A stretch of 64,000 nt of DNA, from positions 372,001-436,000 of the forward strand of contig CAVRGW010000006.1 of assembly GCA_963720885.1 (NCBI GenBank). The letters are read 5' to 3'. Position numbers and translations under genes: made by a program. Below the pieces are notes generated by a model. The model was not told the DNA's origin. It ran no database searches and was given only the letters and a program-made list of their open reading frames with translations. Position 1 is the first letter of the stretch. Each line of letters opens with the position of its first letter. The DNA is from DATLLN01 sp963720885. Lineage in GTDB: Bacteria; Actinomycetota; Thermoleophilia; Gaiellales; JAICJC01. Positions 57,397-64,000 of this stretch are shown piece by piece.

Positions 57397-58705
57397 CGGC
57401 GAACTGGATCGCCTCGGAGAACGTCGGATAGGGCTGAATCGTGTCACGCAGCACGTCGACCGGCACCTCCGCGCGCACGGCGAGCGTCAGCTGACCCAGC
57501 CACTCGCCGGCCTCCGGCCCGACGGCGACGGCGCCGACCAGGACGCCGCGCGCCGGGTCGCCGAACACCTTGAGCAGCCCGGGCCGCTTGGGCCGCTCGT
57601 AGGTCGAGGTGCGGGACACCTGGTCGACGCGGCGGCTGCCGGTGACCAGGCCGTCGCCGGCCGTCGTTCCCACCGACGCGACCTGCGGATCCGTGAACGT
57701 GACCGCGGGCACGGCGCGGTGGTCGGCGCGGGCGGGCTTGCCGGCCATGTCGGCCGCGGCGATCCGCGCGTGGTACTTGCCGACGTGGGTGAACATGGCG
57801 ATGCCCGTGACGTCGCCGATCGCCCACACGCCGGGTGCGGCGCGCATCTGCTCGTCGACCTCGACACCTCGCTTCGAGATCTCGACGCCGAGCTGCTCCA
57901 GGCCCAGCCCATCCGTCTGGGCGCGCCGCCCGGCGGCGATCAGCAGCCGCTCGGCGTGGATCGCGGCACCGCCGTCCAGGGCCACCTGGCCCGGCTCGAC
58001 ATGGTCGATCTTGGCGCCGAGCTGCAGCACGACGCCCTCCTTCTCGAGCACGTCGGCGAGCATCCGCCCCGCCTCCTCGTCCACGCTGGGGAGCAGCCGG
58101 TCGGCGACGTCCACGACCGTGACCCGGGAACCGAGGCGGGCGAACAGCTGGGCGAACTCGCACCCCACCGGCCCCGCGCCGACGATTGCGATGCTCTCGG
58201 GCACATCGTCGATCCGCGTCGCGTCCCGGTTGGTCCAGTACTGGACGCCGTCAAGGCCGGGGATCGGCGGGATCGACGGCGATGACCCGGTGGCGACCGC
58301 GAGCCTGCCGTAGGGCAGCTCCTGGTCGCCGACCGCGACCACGCCCGGGCGGGCGATGCGCGCCTCGCCGCGCACCAGCGTGGCGCCGTTGGACTCCAGC
58401 CATTCGGCCTGCGACGAGTCGTCCCAGCCGTTGGTGATCTGGTCGCGGTGCCAGAACAGCCGCTCGGCGTCGACCGGGCCGGTCACCGCCTCTGCGGCGC
58501 CGGGCACGTTGCGCGCCGCGGCAACGGTCTCCGGCGGACGCAGCATCCCCTTGGTCGGCATGCAGGCGTAGTAGGAGCACTCGCCGCCCGCCAGCTCGCG
58601 CTCGACGATGGTGATCGGCGTGTCGGGCTCGTACGCACGGATGGCCGAGACCAGGGCCTCGCCCGTCGACCCGGCTCCCAGAATGACGATCGGTTCCCCG
58701 CTCAT
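57377..58705 (-). CDS. Pyridine nucleotide-disulfide oxidoreductase (dihydrolipoamide dehydrogenase-like)
   Basis: A 442-residue FAD/NAD(P) flavoenzyme. VILGAGSTGEALVSAI near 7-22 binds FAD, and GGECSYYACMPTKGML near 39-54 keeps the redox CxxxxC pair, although with aromatic residues where lipoamide dehydrogenases have LNVG. VGAGPVGCEFAQL near 168-180 binds NAD(P). GVWAIGDVTG near 295-304 closes FAD. The C-terminal dimer domain lacks the usual HxxxxE, reading PYPTFSEAIQ, where the Tyr may replace His. The start is ATG 58705 with GGGAGGA. It is 25 bases behind the TMADH-like gene and probably co-transcribed. Confidence 0.85.
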   Translation of the reverse strand: MSGEPIVILGAGSTGEALVSAIRAYEPDTPITIVERELAGGECSYYACMPTKGMLRPPETVAAARNVPGAAEAVTGPVDAERLFWHRDQITNGWDDSSQAEWLESNGATLVRGEARIARPGVVAVGDQELPYGRLAVATGSSPSIPPIPGLDGVQYWTNRDATRIDDVPESIAIVGAGPVGCEFAQLFARLGSRVTVVDVADRLLPSVDEEAGRMLADVLEKEGVVLQLGAKIDHVEPGQVALDGGAAIHAERLLIAAGRRAQTDGLGLEQLGVEISKRGVEVDEQMRAAPGVWAIGDVTGIAMFTHVGKYHARIAAADMAGKPARADHRAVPAVTFTDPQVASVGTTAGDGLVTGSRRVDQVSRTSTYERPKRPGLLKVFGDPARGVLVGAVAVGPEAGEWLGQLTLAVRAEVPVDVLRDTIQPYPTFSEAIQFAVRDLPM

Positions 58706-58730
58706 TCGTCCTCCCTTCCCCGCGGTGGCT

Positions 58731-61253
58731 TCAGCCAACCAGCAGCGCGCGGACGACGTCGCCCGCATCGGCGACAGCACCGTAGTCCGCATGGCGGAAG
58801 ATCCGCGCATCGGGATCGCTGTTCACCGCGACCACCGTGGCCGAGTCCCGCATGCCGAGCAGATGCGGCAGCGCACCGGAGACGCCGAAGGCGAGATAGA
58901 CGGCCGGGGCCACGCTGTTCGACGAGACCCCGACCAGGTCGGGACGCCCGGCGCGGCCGGCCTCGACCTGTGGCCGGGAGACCGCGAAGGTGCCGCCCAG
59001 CCGCTCCGCCAGTGCGCGGTACGGGCCGAGATCCTCGCCGGCGCCGCGGCCCGCGCAGATGACGACGTCCGGCGCCGCACCCGCCAGTAGCTCGCCGATC
59101 CTCACCGGCGCGTCGGCGTCCAGCATCTCGAGGTCGCGGCTCCGCGGCACCGGCGGTCGCGGAAGCTCGAGCAGCGGGCCCGGCGGCGGGTGCTCGACCG
59201 GGTCGTCGAGCGGGCGCTCGCGCAGGTATGGCAGGGCGATCTCCGGATCCGGTGAGTCGATCTCCCGGGCCAGCCGGTGGCCGTCGAAGATCACCTCGGC
59301 CAGCAGCCGCGGAGCCACACAATCGCCGATCCGGTACAGGCCCTCACGCTCGCCGTCGAGCTCGTGGAACAGCGCGTCGCGGGAGACGCGCTGGGTGACC
59401 AGCGTGACTCCTGCGGACGGCAGCTCATGCGGATCGCCGAACTCGTCCTCCAGCTCAACCGTCCGCTCGCCGACGCCGACCAGCGACGTCGCCCGCCGGA
59501 TGGCGACGCCCAGCTCGTGCAGCCGCTGGATCACCAGGTCGGCCTCCAGCGTCTCGTCGGCGAACGGCGCGACCATCGCGTAGCCGGTGACGAACTCGAC
59601 GTCCCGGCCCTCGCGGGCGAGCAGCTCGGCGATGCCCGAGGCCATGAAGTAGCCCTCGCCGTCGAACACCACCACACGGCCGTCGCCAGGCGGCCGCTTG
59701 CCCTCCAGCACGACCTGCTCGGGCGTCAGCACATGCGGCAACGCTGCGTCGGCTCCAGGGATCGGGCCGCGGGTGAAGCCGTTCAGGCCATCGGTCGACC
59801 AGCTGGAGCCGGTCGCCAGGACGACGATGCCGGCGCTGCTCGCCCGGATGTCCGACGCGTCCAGTTCGGTGTCCGAGACGAGCTCGACGCCCAGCCGGCG
59901 CAGCTGCACGATCCGGTGGGCGACCACACGCCCCCACTCGCCGAGCCCGGGCAGGCGGGTGATCATCGCCATGTGTCCGCCCATCAGCGGCGCCCGGTCG
60001 ACCAGCCTGACCCGCTCGAAGCCGCGCTTCGCCAGCGTGATCGCACACTCCATCCCGGCCGGCCCGCCGCCGACGACCAGCGCCTCCTGATCGGCGTTCG
60101 CGGCCCGGCGAAACCGCTCGGGGTGCCAGCCGCGGCGGAACTCCTCGCCGGCCGTAGGGTTCTGCGTGCAGCCCAGATGGCGGCGCGTATCGGCCTTGGA
60201 GATGCAGATGTTGCAGCCGATGCACTCGCGGATCTCGTCCAGCCGACCGTCGTCGATCTTGCGCGGCAGGAACGGGTCGGCGATCGACGGACGCGCGGCG
60301 CCGATCAGATCCCACGCGCCGCTGCGGACGATCGAGGCCATCAGATCGGGGTCGGTCAGCCGGCCCACCCCGACGATCGGCTTGGCCGTCGCCTCCCGCA
60401 CGCGGCCGGTGCTCTGCAGCTGCCAGCCCTCCGCGTAGAAGCGCGACGGCCCGGAGTCCTTGTGCCACTCAGAGATGGAGCCGACGTTGACGTCCCACAG
60501 GTCGACCAGGTGATCGGCCAGCGTCACGAACTCGAGGCCCTCGTCGAGGTCGACACCCAGCGCATCCAGCCGGTCGACGGCGACCCGGCAAGCGATCGCG
60601 CAGTCGTCGCCGACCGCCTCGCGGACGGCCTCCAGCGTCTCCAGCCATGCCCGTGCGCGGTTCGCCAGCGATCCGCCGTACTCGTCGGTCCGCCGGTTGT
60701 AGTGCGGCGACAGGAACTGGCCCATCAGGTAGGTGTGCCCGCCGTACACGTAGACGATGTCGAAGCCGGCCTCGCGGGAGCGGCGCGCGGCGAGCGCCCA
60801 GTCGTCCACCAGCCGCCGGATGTCGCGGCGGGTCATCGCCTTCGGCACGACGCCGGTTGCGAAGTCGCTGGCCACCTGCGACGGGGCGGCCGACGGCAGT
60901 CGCGACTCCGAGTTCTCGGCCTGGACGCCGGTGTGTCCGAGCTCGATGCCCGCCAGCGCCCCCTGCTCGTGCGCCTCGTCGCACATCCGGGCCAGCATCC
61001 GCACGTCGTGGTCGTCCCAGATCCTTGCCGAGATGTACGGCGTCTCGTCGGACTCGGCGTTGACCGCCGCGTACTCGGTGCAGACCGCGGCCCAGCCGCC
61101 CTCCGCCTTGACCGCGCGGTGCCGCGCCTGCGACCACGGCTTCTCGACGCCAAACCCGGTGCAATGCGGCACCTGGTAGAAGCGGTTGCGCAGCGTCTTG
61201 GGCCCGATCCGGACCGGCTCGAAGAGGATGTCGTGACGCGGATCGCGGGGCAT
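58731..61253 (-). CDS. Trimethylamine/dimethylamine dehydrogenase homologue fused to an ETF-alpha C-terminal domain
   Basis: An 840-residue protein. The old-yellow-enzyme barrel (1-365) follows Methylophilus TMADH closely (RDPRHDILFEP, FYQVPHC, AEGGWAA), including the Cys near 31 that binds FMN covalently. CIGCNICISKADTRRHLGC near 340-360 holds four Cys for 4Fe-4S. An ADP/NAD-binding region (VVGGGPAGMECAI) spans about 390-690. Residues about 715-838 (GRGAGEDLGPYRAL, SRPQVEAG, VAPAVYLAFGVSGALPHLLGM, DARIFRHADYGAV) match the FAD domain of ETF alpha, normally a separate electron acceptor. TMADH itself is about 730 residues. The aromatic-box Trp near the last cluster Cys appears absent. Confidence 0.88.
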   Translation of the reverse strand: MPRDPRHDILFEPVRIGPKTLRNRFYQVPHCTGFGVEKPWSQARHRAVKAEGGWAAVCTEYAAVNAESDETPYISARIWDDHDVRMLARMCDEAHEQGALAGIELGHTGVQAENSESRLPSAAPSQVASDFATGVVPKAMTRRDIRRLVDDWALAARRSREAGFDIVYVYGGHTYLMGQFLSPHYNRRTDEYGGSLANRARAWLETLEAVREAVGDDCAIACRVAVDRLDALGVDLDEGLEFVTLADHLVDLWDVNVGSISEWHKDSGPSRFYAEGWQLQSTGRVREATAKPIVGVGRLTDPDLMASIVRSGAWDLIGAARPSIADPFLPRKIDDGRLDEIRECIGCNICISKADTRRHLGCTQNPTAGEEFRRGWHPERFRRAANADQEALVVGGGPAGMECAITLAKRGFERVRLVDRAPLMGGHMAMITRLPGLGEWGRVVAHRIVQLRRLGVELVSDTELDASDIRASSAGIVVLATGSSWSTDGLNGFTRGPIPGADAALPHVLTPEQVVLEGKRPPGDGRVVVFDGEGYFMASGIAELLAREGRDVEFVTGYAMVAPFADETLEADLVIQRLHELGVAIRRATSLVGVGERTVELEDEFGDPHELPSAGVTLVTQRVSRDALFHELDGEREGLYRIGDCVAPRLLAEVIFDGHRLAREIDSPDPEIALPYLRERPLDDPVEHPPPGPLLELPRPPVPRSRDLEMLDADAPVRIGELLAGAAPDVVICAGRGAGEDLGPYRALAERLGGTFAVSRPQVEAGRAGRPDLVGVSSNSVAPAVYLAFGVSGALPHLLGMRDSATVVAVNSDPDARIFRHADYGAVADAGDVVRALLVG

Positions 61254-61294
61254 CGCGGGGCGCGGTGACTCTACCGAACCCACCTACGGCCACG

Positions 61295-61300
61295 TATGGT
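61295..61300 (+). promoter_or_regulatory. -10 box TATGGT for the secreted hydrolase, leaderless
   Basis: TATGGT ends six bases before GTG 61307, supporting that start over the frame's earlier starts. Confidence 0.45.
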
Positions 61301-61306
61301 CATGGT

Positions 61307-63208
61307 GTGGTTCGCCGGCTCCTGATCCCGCTCGCAGCGCTGGCCCTGGTGCCCGTCGCCGGCGCCGCGGCCGCACCCGGCGGCGTCCAGGTCGCACCGT
61401 GCCCAGGCAAGCCGGGCGTGCTGTGCGGATCGCTCGACGTGCCCCTCGACCGGAGCCGGCCGGCGCTGGGGACGATCACCGTGCACTTCCAGATCCACCG
61501 CCGCACCGACACCTCGAAGCCGGCCCTGGAGCCGGTGCTGGGGATCGAGGGCGGACCGGGGCTCGCGTCGTCGCCGTCCGCCAACATGTACGGCTTCCTG
61601 CTGGGCCCGCTGGCGGAGCACCACGACCTGATCACCGTCGACCTGCGCGGCACCGGGGCGTCCGGCGCAATCCACTGCCCCCGGCTACAGCAGGGCGCCG
61701 GCGACTACACGGACTCGGCCGGCAGGTGTGCGCGGCTGCTCGCCGACACCGCGAGCGCGTATGGCACCGCGGCGGCGGTCGACGACGTCGCGGCGATCCT
61801 CACCGGCCTGCGCACCGGAGAGGTCGACGTGTACGGAGACTCGTACGGCACCTATGCCGCCCAGGCGCTGGCCGTCCGCCACCCCGACCTCGTCCGTGCG
61901 GTCGTGCTGGACGGCGCATTCCCCGTCGACAACAGCTTCGACCCGTTCGAGCGCGAGGAGTCGGCGCGCATCCGCACGGGTTGGAGCGCCGTCTGCGCGC
62001 GAGCGCTGAGCTGCCCCTCGGGCGACGTGCTGGCGATGATCGGAGGGCTGGCGGCCACGCTTGACCGGCATCCCCTGCACGGCACGGCGCTCGATGCCGA
62101 CGGCTTCCGCCACCGCATCGACCTCGACGGCGCAGGGCTCGCGCAGCTCGTGGTGGGGGCGGACTTCAGCTACGGCATCTTCCGCGACCTGCCGGCGGCC
62201 GCCCGCTCGTACGCGGCAGGCGACGCCGCGCCGCTGCTGCGGCTGGCCGCCGAGAACGATGCCTCCGGGGGCTCGGGCGCGGCGACCCTGTACTCGGAGG
62301 GCGCATACGCCGCCGTGGCCTGCCATGACTACCCGGCGATCTGGGATCGCTCGGCATCGCCGGACGAGCGGCGGCTCCAGCTCGCGGATGCGATCCGTGC
62401 GCTTCCGGCGAACGTCTTCGCGCCGTTCGCCAAGGATGTGTGGCTGCGATCGCAGGACGAGAATCAGCTCGTCCGGGGATGCCTCGACTGGCCGGAGCCG
62501 ATCCCCGCCGACCCGCCCGTGCCGGCCGGGGCGCGATACCCCGACGTGCCGGTGCTGGTGGTGAACGGCGATCTCGATTTCGCGACCCCGCTGGAGGACG
62601 CGCAGCGGGCTGCCGCGCTCTTCCCGAACTCCACCATGGTCACCGTGCACAACACCGGGCACATCACGGCGCTCTACGACTTCGACTTCTGCGTGTCCGA
62701 GATCGTCCGCCGCTTCCTGACGACGCTCGACGCCGGCGACACGAGCTGCGCGTCCCGGATCGAGGAGGTGCACGTCGCGCCGGCCTTCCCTCGGTCGCTG
62801 GCGACGACCCCGGCGGCGAGCGGCACGGGCACCGTGAACGGACGGCGGGCCGCCTGGGCCGCCGTGGCGACCGTGGGCGACGGGTTCGCGCGGTGGCAGC
62901 TGATGTACTCGCGCCGCGGCCACGGGCTGCGCGGTGGCAGCTTCACCACGACCGGCAAGTACTTCGCCCACTCGCCCGTCAGGCTCGTCTTCCACGACGC
63001 CCGGTTCGTCCCCGGGCTCCGTATCTCCGGCCCGGCGGCCTGGGACCGCCGGGCGCTGGCGATCGACGCGCACGTCACGGTGACGGGGTCCGGCGGGCTG
63101 CGCGGCAAGCTGCACATCACCTGGCGCACCAACGTCCAGCGCGCCGTCGCGACCGTCACCGGCACCGTCGGCGGCGTCGCGGTGAGGACGACGACGCCCG
63201 CCCTCTAA
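61307..63208 (+). CDS. Secreted alpha/beta hydrolase (TAP/tripeptidyl-aminopeptidase-like)
   Basis: A 633-residue exported serine hydrolase. A signal peptide (RRLLIPLAALALVPVAGAAAA) ends near residue 23. GIEGGPGLAS near 79-88 is the oxyanion region, VYGDSYGTYAAQ near 172-183 contains the nucleophile Ser, VLVVNGDLDFATP near 421-433 the acid Asp, and NTGHITAL near 453-460 the His. A C-terminal beta-rich domain of about 140 residues follows and is not recognised. Peptidase or esterase activity outside the cell is likely. Confidence 0.85.
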   Translation: MVRRLLIPLAALALVPVAGAAAAPGGVQVAPCPGKPGVLCGSLDVPLDRSRPALGTITVHFQIHRRTDTSKPALEPVLGIEGGPGLASSPSANMYGFLLGPLAEHHDLITVDLRGTGASGAIHCPRLQQGAGDYTDSAGRCARLLADTASAYGTAAAVDDVAAILTGLRTGEVDVYGDSYGTYAAQALAVRHPDLVRAVVLDGAFPVDNSFDPFEREESARIRTGWSAVCARALSCPSGDVLAMIGGLAATLDRHPLHGTALDADGFRHRIDLDGAGLAQLVVGADFSYGIFRDLPAAARSYAAGDAAPLLRLAAENDASGGSGAATLYSEGAYAAVACHDYPAIWDRSASPDERRLQLADAIRALPANVFAPFAKDVWLRSQDENQLVRGCLDWPEPIPADPPVPAGARYPDVPVLVVNGDLDFATPLEDAQRAAALFPNSTMVTVHNTGHITALYDFDFCVSEIVRRFLTTLDAGDTSCASRIEEVHVAPAFPRSLATTPAASGTGTVNGRRAAWAAVATVGDGFARWQLMYSRRGHGLRGGSFTTTGKYFAHSPVRLVFHDARFVPGLRISGPAAWDRRALAIDAHVTVTGSGGLRGKLHITWRTNVQRAVATVTGTVGGVAVRTTTPAL

Positions 63209-63218
63209 GCTTCCGGTC

Positions 63219-63542
63219 GTGCCGACGATCGAGCTGCTGTGGTGGGAGGGCTGCCCATCCACTCCCAGGGCGCTCGACGACCTGCGCGCTGCGGTCGCCG
63301 AGCATGGTCTCGACCCCGGAGTCGTGGTCGTTCGCGAGGTCGCGACCGACCACGACGCGGTCCGCGAGGCGTTCGTCGGCTCCCCCACCGTGCGCGTCGA
63401 CGGCGAGGATCTGTTTCCGCCGGGCGACGACGAGCCGGTCGGCCTGACCTGCCGCATCTACCGGCTGGCGGACGGCCGCATCTCACCGACACCCGACCCC
63501 GCGCTGCTGCGCGAGGAGCTCTCCAGGAGGCTGACCGCGTGA
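63219..63542 (+). CDS. Small thioredoxin-fold protein
   Basis: A 107-residue protein from GTG 63219. IELLWWEGCPSTPRALDDL near 4-22 resembles the first strand and active-site turn of thioredoxin-like proteins, but with a single Cys (CPST). GSPTVRVDGEDLFP near 54-67 holds the cis-Pro. Similar small proteins accompany mercury- or thiol-related genes. It overlaps the next gene by GTGA. Confidence 0.7.
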   Translation: MPTIELLWWEGCPSTPRALDDLRAAVAEHGLDPGVVVVREVATDHDAVREAFVGSPTVRVDGEDLFPPGDDEPVGLTCRIYRLADGRISPTPDPALLREELSRRLTA

Positions 63543-64000
63543 CCACTGGAACCGCCGCACCCACATTCCAGCTGACCGACACCACCGGCCGCGAGCACGA
63601 CCTCGCCGCGCGCGCCGGATCGCCCGCAACCGTGATCGTGTTCACCTGCAACCACTGCCCGTACGCGCTGGCCTGGCACGGCCGGATCGCCGCCGTGGCG
63701 GACGACTACGCCGGCCGCGGCGTCGACGTGTGGTGCGTCAGCTCGAACGACGCCGCCCGATTCCCGGCCGACTCGCCGGAGGCGATGCGCGAACGGGTCG
63801 AGGCCGAGGGCTGGCGAATGCCGTACCTGTACGACGAGACTCAGGACGTCGCCCGGGCGTACGGAGCGCGCACCACGCCACACGTGTTCGTGCTGGACGG
63901 CGAGCTGCTCGTCCGCTACGAGGGCGCGCCGGACGCCGACCACGACGACCCCTCGCTGGACGCCGCGTGGATGCGATCGGCTCTCGACGCCGTGCTCGGC
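63539..64000 (+). CDS. AhpC/TSA-like thioredoxin-fold protein, 3' end beyond the window
   Basis: The first 154 codons of a redoxin. FQLTDTTGREHDL near 10-22 and VIVFTCNHCPYALAWHGRIAAVADDYAGRGVD near 32-63, with CNHC as redox pair, match the family often called redoxin-domain proteins. ARTTPHVFVLDGE near 110-122 has the cis-Pro. GTG 63539 overlaps the previous stop, so the two thiol proteins are probably made together. The gene continues past the right edge. Confidence 0.8.
   Translation, partial: MTTGTAAPTFQLTDTTGREHDLAARAGSPATVIVFTCNHCPYALAWHGRIAAVADDYAGRGVDVWCVSSNDAARFPADSPEAMRERVEAEGWRMPYLYDETQDVARAYGARTTPHVFVLDGELLVRYEGAPDADHDDPSLDAAWMRSALDAVLG

Overview
The window is GC-rich (roughly 70 percent by eye), densely coded chromosomal DNA from an actinobacterial-type organism. 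Flavin-dependent thymidylate synthase, an Fpg/Nei glycosylase, maltokinase, a reverse-transsulfuration pair, a secreted Rpf-like transglycosylase and many GTG/TTG starts all fit Actinomycetota. A deep-branching class such as Thermoleophilia is my best guess, by inference only. No rRNA, tRNA, CRISPR array, prophage or plasmid function was seen, and no stretch over about 300 bases lacks a gene.

Layout. 1-4716: asparaginase (cut by the left edge), DNA glycosylase, GTP cyclohydrolase MptA/FolE2, a membrane protein and a zinc alcohol dehydrogenase. 4726-9293: minus-strand operon of glycosyltransferase, maltokinase, SIS protein, PgsA and a frameshifted PlsY. 9361-15273: superoxide dismutase, an atypical SDR, ThyX, GNAT, gamma-glutamyltranspeptidase, a membrane-anchored molybdopterin oxidoreductase and small membrane proteins. 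15296-21340: minus-strand run of M20 peptidase, ATP-grasp ligase (frameshifted), C45 Ntn-hydrolase, TetR and a DHA2 exporter, which may be a small peptide- or amide-forming locus. 21410-27412: secreted glycosidase-like lipoprotein, LppX-like lipoprotein, PilZ protein and a class III alcohol dehydrogenase/MBL/cupin operon. 27433-34012: nitroreductase, AI-2E permease, adenosine deaminase-like protein, DppA, GNAT, NAT, OsmC. 34014-41468: Lon, MarR-ABC exporter, a RAYT transposase element, a DUF4395-thioredoxin fusion, MFS. 41554-47719: cystathionine beta-synthase, AlkX/YcaQ-type glycosylase and cystathionine gamma-synthase/lyase, then an APC permease and an Nfu protein. 47743-54719: GAF-PAS-GGDEF-EAL protein, amine oxidase, Rpf-like protein, RsgA, aldose epimerase. 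54716-64000: GcvT-like protein, second amine oxidase, disulfide oxidoreductase, trimethylamine-dehydrogenase homologue fused to an ETF-alpha domain, secreted alpha/beta hydrolase and thioredoxin-fold proteins.

Three themes stand out. (1) A REP-associated tyrosine transposase bounded by GGGGTC(A/T)GACCCC palindromes sits among related palindromes placed against stop codons elsewhere in the window. (2) Expression signals are very compact. Many genes have a TANNNT box ending 6-9 bases before the start codon, which predicts leaderless mRNAs. Three divergent pairs share overlapping -10 boxes. About fifteen tandem junctions are four-base NTGA overlaps, one of them CTGA. Four convergent pairs share a CTAG double stop. 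Two genes appear to start with CTG. (3) The dehydrogenase-ETF fusion, with GcvT-like, amine-oxidase and class III dehydrogenase genes in the same window, points to oxidation of methylated amines.
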